A stretch of DNA of 64,000 nt, taken from the NCBI GenBank assembly GCA_036250225.1, contig JAPZLL010000030.1:370278-434277 (forward strand), in the 5' to 3' direction. Positions 33,211-44,430 of this stretch are shown here, piece after piece. A program made the position numbers and the translations under genes. The stretch comes from Cercophora sp. LCS_1. Taxonomy: Eukaryota > Ascomycota > Sordariomycetes > Sordariales > Lasiosphaeriaceae. Each line of letters starts with the position of its first letter. Position 1 is the stretch's first letter. Under the pieces are notes generated by a model, which saw nothing but the letters and a program-made list of their open reading frames with translations, made no database searches and was not told where the DNA came from.

Positions 33211-34128
33211 TCAAATCCACATAGCCGTCGCCATTGGCTTTGAATCGGTGAAGAAACTAGAAATCAGCCCCTGAATCTCGCTCATGTAGTCCTCAGCGCT
33301 GAACTTCTGGAGACCCTTGGCGGCAAGTTCTTGTGCCTCCAAATCAATCTCGTTCACCTGAGCCTTGATGCCGTATTCCTCAGCAATCTCAGAAACCTGT
33401 GCCAGTTCTGGGCCAAATGGGTGCTGTGACTGGGAAAAGTCTTTCCGGTGGTTGAGCTGAGACTGCGAGGAAAACTGCGGCGCAACCGTCACCTTGGGTT
33501 GTGATGATGCCACCGTCTGTGAGCTCGAAGGTTTGGCCTTGTGCTGTGGTGGAGATGCGCTCTGAGAGGTTGCAGTAGTGCTGGTGCTTGCGGACGAGGA
33601 TCTCGAGAAGGTCATGCTAGCCTTGGTAGAAACTGAGCGCTGGGATTGTTCCGACATGCGTGAGCTAGACCTTTGCCGTACCAAGCTGTCATACGACTTC
33701 TTGGTGTGGGAAGCTGCCCGCTGGGGGATCACGGGGGTTTCGACCTTTGACGGCGGCGCACTGTTCCCCTCGGGGACAGTAAAAAACGCTGACAAGTGGT
33801 TCGGCTTCGCTGGGAGCGATCGTTTTGGCGCCTCGATATCCGGGCTGGTCGGAGGGGAGGAGGCTGTTGTATGTGCGCTATCAGATAGTTCGTCGTCTGA
33901 TTTGTGCGAGGACGTGGTTGAGCTGGCCGTCTTCGGGTAGATATCAGGCGCGTTATACGATAGCATGTTGGTGGTGTGAATAAGCTCAACGGGTGCAGAA
34001 ATCTTGTGACGGATCGATCCGATAGCGCTCTTGGTCGTGTTGCTGCGCTGTGGGCTAGCGTCTGATGCATCGGCGGCCATGAGGCTCTGCTTGACCCGAC
34101 GGGTCGTAAAGGCCCTCGCAATCGACAT
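33211..34128 (-). CDS. Ser/Thr-rich conserved fungal protein, unknown function
   Basis: Single exon, 305 residues. The N-terminus (MSIARAFTTRRVKQSL) is basic. A conserved-looking core follows: KISAPVELIHTTNMLSYNAP followed by DIYPKTAS. The middle is dominated by Ser, Thr, Gln and Pro and is probably disordered. The C-terminal about 70 residues regain sequence complexity with HPFGPELAQVSEIAEEYG and SAEDYMSEIQGLISSFF, probably helical, ending in TAMWI. I associate this N-terminal/C-terminal block pattern with uncharacterised Sordariomycete proteins. No catalytic or binding motif is visible and no function is assigned. The start is supported by the conserved-looking N-terminus and by the lack of a better upstream Met in frame. 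Confidence 0.75.
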   Translation of the reverse strand: MSIARAFTTRRVKQSLMAADASDASPQRSNTTKSAIGSIRHKISAPVELIHTTNMLSYNAPDIYPKTASSTTSSHKSDDELSDSAHTTASSPPTSPDIEAPKRSLPAKPNHLSAFFTVPEGNSAPPSKVETPVIPQRAASHTKKSYDSLVRQRSSSRMSEQSQRSVSTKASMTFSRSSSASTSTTATSQSASPPQHKAKPSSSQTVASSQPKVTVAPQFSSQSQLNHRKDFSQSQHPFGPELAQVSEIAEEYGIKAQVNEIDLEAQELAAKGLQKFSAEDYMSEIQGLISSFFTDSKPMATAMWI

Positions 34129-36816
34129 CTCGGCGATTTGAGGGACCGAAGGGATGTGTTGGTTGAAACCTGGAGGTTTGGAGCCTTTAAGCCCGAGAGT
34201 TCTCAGATCAAGGGAGCCGGCACAATACTCGGCAATCCCAGTCTAGGTTTTCGGTGAGGGCAAAGTTAATTGCCAACAGCCGGTGCTGTCCCAACAGAGT
34301 GAAGAGTGAAGATCGTGGCTTCAACGGCCAAGGGTAGCTTTCTGAAAAGAGGTCAAAGGCCCTTTTGTGCGGGGAATAGGCCGAGCGGAAAAGAAGGTCG
34401 CATCAGAAGAGGATCAAAGCACAGTATCCCGAGTCTGATGACTGCGAGTCGGTACGACGTTGCTCTTCGCGAGCCGAAGCCTTAGCGTGTCCGTTCACCT
34501 TTGAGAGGCTTGCCTGCGGGTCTGATGGCTGCTTGTCAAGCCTAATTCGAAGTGAGGCCGAAGGGAGCCGAACGCTGTGGACGGATAATACGTTTGACGA
34601 GTTGATCCAAATGGTTCGAGAGTTGAGAAGATCAATATGTCGAGATGGGTCGAAGATGGGACGAAGAAGCGAAGTAGCCAGATCAAGGCACAGATACAGA
34701 GATTGGAAAAGGGAGTGGGTGAGCACGGAGGCGGTGGCAATGGATCCTGTCCTTTGGAAGCCAGCTGCTTTGTGGTTGTGTTCGAGATGAAAGGGAGCGC
34801 GTGGTTTCGCAAGCTTGTCGCAAGCACCGGGGTAGCAAACGTGTTCCTGACGACGGTGAAGAAGAGGATAAGATATAAAGTTGAAATGAACGTGGGGTTG
34901 CTCGAGTCAAGAGAGTTTGCGATGACGCGCCCGGAGTTCAACACCTGGGAGGCCCCTAAATGAGCTAAATGAGGGTGACGGAGTCGCGGAAGCGAGGGAG
35001 AAAAAGTCAAGTGAAGGGATGGCACATAAAAGACGGGGATGAAGAAGAGGGAGATGCGGGATTCATTCCCATTCAGGTGAGTGGCAAGGGGGGGCGCCAA
35101 ACATGCAAACCTGGACCATCCAGAACGGGGCCGGCAATCGCGCACCGTTCTTCGGTGGGCCGGTGCCACTTTATTTCTCGCCCTATAACTGGCCGTTTCA
35201 TCAGTAGCTCAAAGGCCCGGTCCAATGAGGAATCAGAACCACCACCCCCTTTCAACCACGCAGCGGAGGGTAGCACCGACGGTCTTCAAAAAAGAAGCGA
35301 GCGGACTGCCAGAATTGGTGTGTGAATCCGCTCTCACTGTCAACTTTCTGTTCTGTAGTTCGACCTGTCAGGCAGCGGCCTTGACCGACGCCAGACCACA
35401 GAGTTCATGCCGTCCTGATGTCGCGGGTTTGGGATGAACGCCAGTCTTCGCCGTTGGCGCCCCCGCTGCATGTCAACCACAACCAGCTGTTGATAGGTCG
35501 ATCTAGACTAGGCCCCTGTAGAATGCCTCGCAGACTGGCAGGGACAGGCGACAACGTGGTCCACAGGCCAAGGATAACCGTTATGCGGCGAGAGGGGCAA
35601 GAAGACAACTCGAGGGGAGGTTGTGCCCTCAGGCTTCCTCAGGTATGTTCTACTCTGAGCTTGCGTGCGTATGCACAACGGTAGATGCGAATGTGGTTCG
35701 AGAAGCTGGATATTTTCGTGATCGCCCCCAGATCTGGCCCCAGCGCCTGCGGTTCCCTCATGTTTGATGTTTCCTTCTTTTGCGCGGCAAAAAGCTGTGC
35801 ACAGACAGGATGAACGCCCCGCCAGTTAGCTCACCAGCCAAAGCCCGGGTTCCTGCGTCTGAAACGGCCTAAAAGAGCCAGGGGCAGGCCGTCCCAACCA
35901 CAGGCCACCAATCACAAGCTCTTAAACCTCAAGCCTGCTTGGTCGCAGGCGATCCATGAGCCGGCTTTCTGTCTGCGCTTTTTTTCCCGCTTTGTCTTGC
36001 TGAAGATCTCGGGAGTCGGTCAGCGATTGCCGAGCGCACCAATGACTCTTGAACTGGCTCAGATTATCTAGCGCATGAAGGCCACGAGTTGAAGCTGCGG
36101 AGCACTGTGAGATAATGTGCTCGTGATTGCCGTTCACTCGTCTTCGGCCGTTGCGGGAAGTTTGCATGATCTGAACCAGGATGGATGCTTGCGAAGACAT
36201 GCATCTGGCGTTGCGCGAGATGTCTCTGGTGCTCCGGTGGCAACCTGAAATGGCAAGTCCAGATCCCAAAGAGAGCCATGGCATCCGCCTACTTTGCCAG
36301 ATCAAGCCGCTATTGCACCCTGCCATTCTCTATTCCCTTTTCAAATTAGATGTAATACGGGAACTCGCAAATACTAAATGGGGCAAGAAGGCATGATAGA
36401 AAACTTCGAATTCCGCAGATCGGGCCCAAGCGGCCCCCACGATCATCGTGGGTAAATGCTCTAAATGCTGGGGAATCCTGGGCACGTCACCGACCAAAGT
36501 CAGACAGATTGCAAGTGGGTCATAGGCTTACCCAAGCATGATGACCACCGGTTCGCGCGATTCTTTCCGTCCCTGCGATCATCTTGCCGAGTTGCAGTTC
36601 TTTGGTTGACGTGCGAAAGCCGGGGCATTTTGCTCGAGAATACCGGATCGGACGATCATTGGGATGTCACAACGCATACCGGGTGAGAAGGTTGCTGAGA
36701 TGGTATTGACTTCGCTCTGAGCTCCGACTACTATTCTGCGAAGATTAGAACGCCCTCTAAGCCCTTTAGTTCTGGCCGAATATATCGCTGGCTCACAATG
36801 GAGATTTAGCTACTGC
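34129..36816. other. Intergenic, no confident gene
   Basis: About 2.7 kb. From about 34400 to 35170 the minus strand is pyrimidine-rich, as in the 5' leaders of fungal genes, and could belong to the upstream region of the Ser/Thr-rich gene. Frames of up to 224 codons there have low-complexity Leu/Ser/Pro content and look like by-products of that bias. 35700-36816 holds nothing recognisable. Confidence 0.45.
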
Positions 36817-38507
36817 TCAATCCTCATCTTCATCCATAGAGTGAGCCTGTTGATCCCCCTCACTTTCATCCTCGTCGTCCTCGCCCTCGTCCGAACTACT
36901 TTCCTCATCGTCCTCCACACCAACAAGTCGGTCCTCCCCCTTCTCTTCGCTGACGAGATGAGCCGGCATCTTCTGGGCGAAAAACTTTCTCACACCTGCG
37001 TTCGTGCTGGTGTCCCAGACGGAGACGGTTCCTTTGCTCCCAGCGACAGCAAGCCTAAAAGCAACTTCGGGATCAGGCCCAAATGCCGTTGAAAAGACTC
37101 TGCCAACATCGAAATCGCGCGACACAACTAGGGAGGGGCCCTCGGCACCGATGTTCCACAGCTTTACCGTCTTGTCTGTGGATCCTGTTGCCATGAAACC
37201 CGGAATCACCGTGTTCAAGTCAAATGACGAAACAGATTCGTCGTGGGCCTGCAGTGTCCAAGCAGCCTTGCTTGCAGATGGGTCCTTGGACGCTTTACGG
37301 GCGTCGTGATAGTGGACGGTGCCGTTCTCAGTGGAGACGTAGAAGTAGTTCGCATCATGAGGGTCCCACTTGACATTCTCGACATCACTCTCAACGCCCA
37401 CTCTTAGGGGCTGCTCAGTGGGAGCACGCATGTCGGCAATGGCAACTGTGCGGTCGTAGCTACCGCTCAGCAACACCGTTGACTCGACCGAATTCCAAGC
37501 GAGAGAGCATACCTTATCAGTGTGATAGGAGTATGACTTTGCGCACTTGGCCGTGTGTAGATCCCAGAGTTTGACCGTCTTATCTGCCGATGCCGACGCC
37601 AGAAGATTGCGGTGTTTCCTGTTCGCAGCAAGGGCCAAGACTGCGTCAACGTGATACTCGTCATTTGCCTTCTTCGACTTCTTTTTCTTCTTCTTTTTCT
37701 TCTTTTCCTCCTCGCCAGCACCTTGACCACCCTGACCTAGAATGGCGTTCGGATACATGCAGTCGACCGTGTCCAAGTCCCAGATCTCGATATCGGGATC
37801 AAATGTTCCAATCGCCACAAAGTTCGCTGCTGAATCCTTTCCGACGTTCGACTTGCCCACAGGGATATCCAACCACTCCACACAAAGGGGTATCGCAGGG
37901 AGCATGATGTCGTGGTGAACATAGAGGTTGTCGGCCGCGTCTTCATAAACATAGACTTCGAGGTGGGCGAGTTCGTCCTCGATCTTGGCAGCCAACAAAA
38001 GATTATCGGTCGCGAGAATCTGCAGGTCTTCTCGCTCGTCATCGTCGTCTTCGCCGTCATCTTTCAGCGTTATGTATGGGTCGTCCTTGTTTGATTCGTA
38101 GTAGGCCAGCGATTTGACATTGCCAAACATGCCCATCTGCTCGCCCTCTCCCATGTCCTCTCCGTCATCGTCGTCATAATGTTCCAGATCGTACTCTTTC
38201 AGGTCATCATCAATTTCGATGCTGTGAGCAGCAGTTAGCGGTGACTACAAGCAGCCTGGCTATGTGAGACCAACTCTTCAGGCGCATCCTCTTTTGAAGA
38301 GGACTTTTCCTTTTTGGAGAGTTTGCCCTCTGTGGAAGCGCCAGATTCCTTCTCCTGTGCTTCCTCGAGGTCTTCTTGTGCGTCGTCTAGCTGTAGCTTG
38401 GCTAGGTTTGCGATGCGCTCAAACTCCTCCTCGTCGAAATTGTATTTGGTCGGAAAGGGTGCCGCAAACCCCCGCGGCACCCACGTTGTGGAGGTGATCA
38501 TGGACAT
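36817..38507 (-). CDS. PWP1: WD-repeat ribosome-biogenesis protein Pwp1
   Basis: Two exons: 38275-38507 and 36817-38221, joined across a 53-nt intron (38222-38274; donor GTTGGT, CGCTAAC branch). The product is 545 residues. The N-terminus ITSTTWVPRGFAAPFPTKY is the Pwp1 signature, followed by an acidic segment and a second block, MFGNVKSLAYYESNKDDPYI. WD-repeat units are visible as SADKTVKLWDLH, SGSYDRTVAIADM, STDKTVKLWNIG and GSKGTVSVWDT, preceded by FDPDIEIWDLDT. A run of lysines with flanking Glu at about residues 248-262 sits between the first and second repeat, and the C-terminus is strongly acidic. Pwp1 acts in the nucleolus on 60S ribosomal subunit and rRNA processing. The upstream ATG at 38537 is possible but would add ten residues before the conserved start. 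Confidence 0.95.
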
Positions 38508-38791
38508 TGCGGAAAGTGGGTGACCCCAGCTTTGCAACGGCTGAGAGGCAACTGACGCTCTTCAACACCAGTCGGACTTCAACAACAGAAAAGAAGTCGT
38601 GGGGTATGAGGGTCCAGATATTTTTCAACTTTTTTGTGGAGATGGCGGGGCTTATCTTATCGCTTACCTTGTTGGTGTTGAAAGCTTGGCATTCTGGAGC
38701 TTTTCTGGAGCAACACCATCTGCATCGACACGCACAGGCCTAAACAAATCTAAAGTATTCCAACTAGCAACCCCAACGTCCTATATTCACC
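38508..38791. promoter_or_regulatory. Compact divergent promoter PWP1 / PRP16 with tandem GATA elements
   Basis: Only 284 bases separate the two start codons. On the plus strand CTTATCTTATC occurs at 38651-38661, which reads as two adjacent GATAAG elements on the minus strand. GATA factors of the AreA class bind such pairs. Occupancy is an inference. Confidence 0.5.
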
Positions 38792-41700
38792 ATGGGCCAC
38801 GGAGATGATAAAGATCGTTCCACCAAGAGGCGAAGGGTGGAATTCAACCCGCTCCGCTCCGACGACCGATTCGGGGATCTACCGTCACGTACACAGCACC
38901 GCGGATTCAGGGGCCTCAATGGTAGCAACGGCGCCTCGAGCTCGCGAAGCTCTACTCCTCGTGCTGGATCACGAGCTGCCGGCGCTTCAACCCCTCGAAT
39001 GCAGGACCATGATGACTCTGCGCCAGGCGAATATGACCAAGAGGCTTCAACTGCCCTTGACCGCGACTGGTATGGTGGAGACGACGACCTGGGGGGGCAT
39101 ACCTTCGGCGACGACGCGCATAACCCTTTTGGGGACGAGAGTGGATGGGCCGCACAAGAGAGGGAGGCAGCGATGGTGGAAAAGAAAATTGGCCAGTTCT
39201 CTCGCGGTATGAACGCAAGGCAGATCCAGAAGCAGAAGGATGTCGACGCCTGGGAGACCAACCGGATGCTCACCTCAGGCGTGGCGCAAAGGAGAGACCT
39301 CGGCCAGGACTTCGAGGATGATCAGGAAGCTACACGTGTGCATCTCCTTGTGCATGACCTGCGTCCGCCTTTTCTGGATGGGAGGACTGTCTTTACGAAA
39401 CAGCTCGAACCAATACCGGCTGTGCGGGACGCCCAGAGCGATATGGCTGTCTTCAGTAGGAAAGGCAGCAAGGTTGTCAGGGAGCGACGGCAGCAACGAG
39501 AACGTGCGAGACAGGCACAGGAGGCTACAAACGTGGCAGGAACAGCGCTTGGCAACTTGATGGGCGTTAAAGAGGAAGATACCGACAGCGCTCTCCCTAT
39601 CGCCGTCGAAGAAAACTCCAAGAACCAAGGGGCGAACAAGTTCAGTGAGCATATGAAAAAGTCCGAAGGTGCCAGCAACTTCAGCCAAAGCAAAACGTTG
39701 AAAGAACAACGTGAATTCCTCCCCGCCTTTGCCGTCCGAGAAGATTTGCTGCGCGTCATCCGTGATAACCAAGTTGTAATCGTGGTGGGCGAGACAGGCT
39801 CAGGCAAGACGACGCAGCTCACGCAGTTCCTATACGAGGATGGCTACGGCAAAACCGGTATGATTGGCTGCACGCAGCCGAGGAGAGTGGCAGCTATGAG
39901 TGTGGCAAAGCGTGTTGCCGAAGAAATGGAGGTGAAGCTCGGAAGCACAGTCGGATACGCTATTCGATTCGAAGACTGCACAAGTTCCGACACGGTCATC
40001 AAGTACATGACAGATGGTATTCTCCTGCGAGAGTCGCTCAATGAGCCAGATCTTGATCGATACTCATGCGTTATCATGGACGAGGCGCACGAGAGAGCCC
40101 TCAATACCGATGTCCTGATGGGGCTGTTCAAAAAGATTCTTCAGCGGCGTCGCGATCTGAAGCTCATCGTCACGTCTGCCACCATGAACTCGAAGAGGTT
40201 TTCCGATTTCTATGGAGGGGCGCCCGAATTCACCATACCCGGAAGGACGTTCCCCGTGGACGTTATGTTCCACCGTTCTCCCGTTGAAGACTACGTGGAC
40301 CAAGCAGTCCAGCAAGTTTTGGCTATTCACGTTGGGAAGCCGGCAGGCGACATCTTGGTGTTCATGACGGGCCAGGAAGATATCGAGGTGACATGTGAGC
40401 TGGTCCGCGAGCGCTTGGACGCACTCAACGACCCTCCGAAGCTCAGCATTCTTCCTATTTACAGTCAAATGCCGGCCGATCTACAGGCGAAGATCTTCGA
40501 CCGGGCTCCTCCAGGGGTCAGGAAGTGCATTGTCGCAACAAACATTGCCGAAACCAGTTTGACAGTGGACGGGATCATGTATGTGGTAGATGCGGGATAC
40601 TCAAAATTGAAGGTCTACAACCCCAGGATGGGTATGGACACGCTTCAGATTACGCCTATATCCCAGGCAAACGCCAACCAGCGTTCTGGGCGGGCAGGGC
40701 GTACTGGTCCGGGCCAGGCTTACCGCCTGTTTACCGAGAAGGCGTACAAGGATGAGCTGTACATCCAAACCATTCCGGAGATCCAAAGGACCAACCTCAG
40801 CAATACTGTCTTGCTCCTAAAATCGCTTGGCGTCAGGGACTTGCTTGACTTCGATTTCATGGATCCGCCCCCTCAAGACACAATTACGACCTCGCTCTTC
40901 GATTTGTGGGCCTTGGGCGCGCTTGACAACCTGGGAGAACTCACAGATCTTGGACGAAAGATGAACGCATTCCCGATGGATCCCCCACTCGCTAAGCTTC
41001 TCATCATGTCGGAGCAGTATGGCTGCAGTGAAGAGATGGTGACTATTGTTTCGATGCTCTCCGTTCCCAACGTTTTCTACCGGCCCAAAGAACGACAAGA
41101 AGAATCGGATGCTGCCAGGGAAAAGTTCTTCGTGCCCGAATCGGACCACCTGACATATCTACACGTCTACTCTCAATGGAAAGCAAATGGGTATAGCGAT
41201 GGGTGGTGTATTCGACACTTCTTGCACTCAAAATCCTTGCGCCGAGCCAAGGAGGTGCGCCAGCAACTTCTGGACCTCATGAAGATGCAGAATATGGAGA
41301 TGATTAGCTCCGGAACTGACTGGGATGTCATCCGAAAGTGCATCTGCTCAGGGTACTACCACCAAGCCGCAAAGGTCAAAGGGATCGGCGAGTATATCAA
41401 TCTCCGCACGAGCGTTACAGTGCAGCTACACCCTACCAGTGCGCTTTATGGATTGGGATTCCTGCCTGACTATGTGGTATACCACGAGCTGATTCTCACA
41501 TCCAAGGAGTATATGTCTACCGTGACATCGGTTGATCCTCACTGGCTGGCGGACCTCGGCGGCGTGTTCTACTCGGTCAAGGAGAAGGGTTACTCGGCAC
41601 GCGAGAAGCGAATCACGGAGACGGAATTCAACAGGAAGATGGAAATTGAGGCGCAGATGGCGGCGGACAAGAAGCGTGACGAGGAACGGCAGCTGGCCGA

Positions 41701-41809
41701 AGAGGAGGTCAAGCTGGTAAAAAAGCCGGGGGTAGTAAACGACAAAAAGGTGGTCAAGTCGGGCTCCGTAGTGAAACCAGTCCGGAAGCGCGCCGGGCGG
41801 GGATTCTAG
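38792..41809 (+). CDS. PRP16: Spliceosomal DEAH-box ATPase Prp16
   Basis: Single exon, 1005 residues. Prp16 remodels the spliceosome between the two catalytic steps of splicing in the nucleus. The N-terminal about 310 residues are charged and poorly ordered, with the orthologue-specific block VHDLRPPFLDGRTVFTKQ and its continuation LEPIPAVRD. The helicase core has motif I GETGSGKT at residues 333-340, DEAH at 430-433, SAT at 462-464 and motif VI QRSGRAGRTGPG from residue 630. The winged-helix, ratchet and OB-fold domains follow (ALGALDNLGELTDLGRKM, FLPDYVVYHELILTSKEYM), ending in a basic tail. The LRPPFLDG block separates it from Prp2, Prp22 and Prp43. The start is chosen for its position close after the intergenic region and the conserved charged N-terminus. 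All catalytic motifs look intact. Confidence 0.96.
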   Translation: MGHGDDKDRSTKRRRVEFNPLRSDDRFGDLPSRTQHRGFRGLNGSNGASSSRSSTPRAGSRAAGASTPRMQDHDDSAPGEYDQEASTALDRDWYGGDDDLGGHTFGDDAHNPFGDESGWAAQEREAAMVEKKIGQFSRGMNARQIQKQKDVDAWETNRMLTSGVAQRRDLGQDFEDDQEATRVHLLVHDLRPPFLDGRTVFTKQLEPIPAVRDAQSDMAVFSRKGSKVVRERRQQRERARQAQEATNVAGTALGNLMGVKEEDTDSALPIAVEENSKNQGANKFSEHMKKSEGASNFSQSKTLKEQREFLPAFAVREDLLRVIRDNQVVIVVGETGSGKTTQLTQFLYEDGYGKTGMIGCTQPRRVAAMSVAKRVAEEMEVKLGSTVGYAIRFEDCTSSDTVIKYMTDGILLRESLNEPDLDRYSCVIMDEAHERALNTDVLMGLFKKILQRRRDLKLIVTSATMNSKRFSDFYGGAPEFTIPGRTFPVDVMFHRSPVEDYVDQAVQQVLAIHVGKPAGDILVFMTGQEDIEVTCELVRERLDALNDPPKLSILPIYSQMPADLQAKIFDRAPPGVRKCIVATNIAETSLTVDGIMYVVDAGYSKLKVYNPRMGMDTLQITPISQANANQRSGRAGRTGPGQAYRLFTEKAYKDELYIQTIPEIQRTNLSNTVLLLKSLGVRDLLDFDFMDPPPQDTITTSLFDLWALGALDNLGELTDLGRKMNAFPMDPPLAKLLIMSEQYGCSEEMVTIVSMLSVPNVFYRPKERQEESDAAREKFFVPESDHLTYLHVYSQWKANGYSDGWCIRHFLHSKSLRRAKEVRQQLLDLMKMQNMEMISSGTDWDVIRKCICSGYYHQAAKVKGIGEYINLRTSVTVQLHPTSALYGLGFLPDYVVYHELILTSKEYMSTVTSVDPHWLADLGGVFYSVKEKGYSAREKRITETEFNRKMEIEAQMAADKKRDEERQLAEEEVKLVKKPGVVNDKKVVKSGSVVKPVRKRAGRGF

Positions 41810-42232
41810 GCCCAGGTGAGCAGAACAGATAAGAAGTGGTGGAAGCCCATGTTTACTTTTTCGTTGCCCCAAGCGGTGTGAAGCGAAGCCCATCTCAAGT
41901 GGTGTCATGACGTAGAATGTTGCGCATGTATTCCGTACGCCAATAACTTGGATGGGAATATGGTCGGCAGTTTGGCTTTCTTTACACCAACCGCTTGGTC
42001 GGAGGAGTTCAGGGGCAACAAAACGAAGAAGGGGCGAGCTGGTCACAGTGTGTGGGTCCCGAAGCTTCCCCACAATTCTCTGTCTGGGGTTCTCGGCCAG
42101 AATCGGGAATACCACGCCGAAGACGCAACTCGCCTTGCTTGCTTTCCTCCGCTGCTCTTCCTCAACCTTCCTTTTGCATCCCTCGTAAGTTGGAAGGAGT
42201 CGCCCCAAAACACTCTCCAATTGATCAAAAAG
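41810..42232. other. Spacer between PRP16 and GCV1
   Basis: This is the 3' flank of PRP16 and the 5' leader of GCV1. The GCV1 frame stays open upstream to 41948, but that part lacks targeting-peptide character and is probably untranslated leader. Confidence 0.6.
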
Positions 42233-43657
42233 ATGCAATCCGCGCGGTCTTCCTCGGCGCGCAGAGCCCTCCAGTCGCTCTGCCGCAAGCCGCACACCGC
42301 TACGTCATCGCCGACCTTCCTTCTCACCCGCCGCTCCCTTTCTTACATCTCCTACCCGCGTCTGACATCTCCAACACCATGCAACCGCCAGTTCAAGCCG
42401 GCGGCTTTGCCGAACACCCAGATTCGTCATGGGTCGTCTTCATCAGCTGAGTCGCTAGCCAAAACACCCCTCTTCGACTTCCATGTCGCCCACGGCGGGA
42501 AAATGGTCCCCTTCGGCGGCTTCCACATGCCCGTCCAGTACCAGGGCCTTTCTGTCAGCCAGTCACACACATTTACGCGCGAGCATGCCTCCATCTTTGA
42601 TGTCAGCCACATGGTGCAGCGTATCTTTTCCGGGCCGGGGGCTGCGGCCTTCTTGCAGCGGGTCACGCCTAGTGGTGTTGATGCGCTCGAGGAGCACAGG
42701 AGCACCCTGTCGGTACTGCTGCGCGCTGACGGGTCAGGTGGTATTGTGGATGACACCATTATCACGAAGCTATCGGCGAACAAGTTTTACGTGGTCACCA
42801 ACGCGGGATGTCGAGAGAAAGATGACCAGTACTTTGAGGAGGAGCTGGCCAAGTGGGATGGGGAGGAGGTGGTGCAGGAGCAGTTGAATGGGTGGGGATT
42901 GGTGGCGCTGCAGGGTCCCGAGGCCGAGGAAGTGTTGGGTAAGGTGCTGGATGAGGACTCCGGGGTGGGTTTGAAGAAGCTCTATTTCGGGCAGTCGGTC
43001 TATGCAAAGCTGAAGCTGCGGGGAATGCAGATCAGCAGCCCGGTGTTGATAAGTCGGGGTGGCTACACCGGTGAGGACGGGTTCGAGATCTCGATCTTGG
43101 GCGACGAGACGGTCGACGTCACGGAGGCTTTGCTGGCGGCTGGCGGTCCCGAGAAGGTGCAGCTTGCCGGTCTGGGGGCTCGAGATAGCCTGCGGCTGGA
43201 GGCGGGTATGTGCCTGTACGGTCATGACCTCGATGAGTTGACAACACCGGCGGAGGCTGGCCTGAGCTGGATCATCCCCAAGGAGAGGCGCGGGGCTGAC
43301 GCGGGATACTATGGGGCGGAGAAGATCGCGTCGCAACTGGTGCTCAGAAGCAAGGGCGGCGCGGGTGTCGAGCGTCGACGAGTGGGATTCATCGTCGAGG
43401 GCGCTCCGGCCCGCGAGGGCGCCGAGATCGTGAGCCGCCCCTCGGATGGCGGAGAGGCGAGCAAGATTGGCGTCGTGACGAGCGGGTGTCCCAGCCCAAC
43501 ACTGGGCAAGAACGTCGCCATGGGCTACGTCAAAGATGGGTTTCACAAGTCAGGAACCGAGGTGGACGTTCTCGTTAGAGGAAAGCCCCGGAAGGCAGTC
43601 GTGGCAAAGATGCCATTCGTGCCGACAAAATACTGGAAGGGAGTTGCTCCGGCATAG
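42233..43657 (+). CDS. GCV1: Glycine cleavage system T protein, mitochondrial aminomethyltransferase
   Basis: Single exon, 474 residues from the Met at 42233. The first about 75 residues are rich in Ser, Arg and Pro with almost no acids, a mitochondrial presequence. The mature domain starts at LFDFHVAHGGKMVPFGGF, followed by FDVSHMVQ, DDTIITKL, LVALQGPEA, SRGGYTGEDGFEI, LEAGMCLYGHDL and GVVTSGCPSPTLGKNVAMGY, all characteristic of GcvT. In the glycine decarboxylase complex the T protein transfers the methylene group from the lipoyl arm of the H protein to tetrahydrofolate and releases ammonia. The Asp in the VDDTIIT-type segment is the expected catalytic region. The upstream in-frame Met codons were not chosen because they would put non-targeting sequence before the presequence. 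Confidence 0.95.
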   Translation: MQSARSSSARRALQSLCRKPHTATSSPTFLLTRRSLSYISYPRLTSPTPCNRQFKPAALPNTQIRHGSSSSAESLAKTPLFDFHVAHGGKMVPFGGFHMPVQYQGLSVSQSHTFTREHASIFDVSHMVQRIFSGPGAAAFLQRVTPSGVDALEEHRSTLSVLLRADGSGGIVDDTIITKLSANKFYVVTNAGCREKDDQYFEEELAKWDGEEVVQEQLNGWGLVALQGPEAEEVLGKVLDEDSGVGLKKLYFGQSVYAKLKLRGMQISSPVLISRGGYTGEDGFEISILGDETVDVTEALLAAGGPEKVQLAGLGARDSLRLEAGMCLYGHDLDELTTPAEAGLSWIIPKERRGADAGYYGAEKIASQLVLRSKGGAGVERRRVGFIVEGAPAREGAEIVSRPSDGGEASKIGVVTSGCPSPTLGKNVAMGYVKDGFHKSGTEVDVLVRGKPRKAVVAKMPFVPTKYWKGVAPA

Positions 43658-44430
43658 AGCTGAGGGTAGGCAGCAAAGATACGATATGGGAAGCTGGTTG
43701 CTAGTGTGTTCAACACGTCATCTGAACGGCGTTCGGCTCAGGTAAACAGGGGTACTGGTGATTCAACAACGGAACGGACATACAGAGTCTAGGAGTTTTG
43801 TGCAATGGAGTTCAGCTGAGAGCACCACTGAAAATTGAAGATGTTCAAGTCTATGTATTTTGGATTGGTCTCGAGTCCCAGCCACCCAAACTGACGGCTG
43901 GGAACTGAGAGGACGAACATGTCCTGGTTTCAGACTTGTTGTGCTACTTTGGGAAATACCTTTATGGCTCTGAGTGCAGATTCTCTCGTCCAGGAAAGCA
44001 TGGGCCCGTTTGAAACAGCACCGACTAGGCCTGGTGGAGTCCTCTGCCACAGACACTGATGTCACACGCTCAGGTTGGAGCAAGTATGTTTGTTGAAAAA
44101 TTTAATTTGATTGTTTTCCTTCTGTTTTTCTCTTGTCGTCTCCTCGTCCCCCCTTGCTTCTATCGAAACCAATCTGACAACCCAGAGCCCAACACAACCA
44201 TCAAACCCCAAGTGCTGCCGCTATTGCACTGATACGTAGAGGTATCTCCAAGCCATCAATCCGGGTCCATTAAGAGCAAATCCTAGCCCATGTTGAATGT
44301 TTTGCCCTGTCCCAATGCAACCGAACGCCCGCCGAAAAGAGTTCAAGCTATGTACATGCAGTCAACTCCAAACACCACGACTCCCCCCACCAATGCAACA
44401 GATGTGAGCTACCTATGCTCGAATCATGAA
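43658..44430. other. Convergent 3' flanks of GCV1 and ethanolamine kinase
   Basis: About 770 bases between convergent genes. AT-rich around 44090-44130. No further gene seen. Confidence 0.6.

Noticed and set aside
34495..35169. 224-codon minus-strand frame
   Set aside because: Its Leu/Ser/Pro-rich text follows from a pyrimidine-rich leader and it lacks any recognisable block.
37670..37715. Lysine/glutamate-coding purine run in PWP1 considered as a microsatellite
   Set aside because: It is part of the coding exon and is a charged linker between WD repeats, of a kind common in Pwp1 proteins.
42770..43546. 258-codon minus-strand frame inside GCV1
   Set aside because: It lies entirely antisense to conserved GcvT blocks; it reflects codon bias on the opposite strand.
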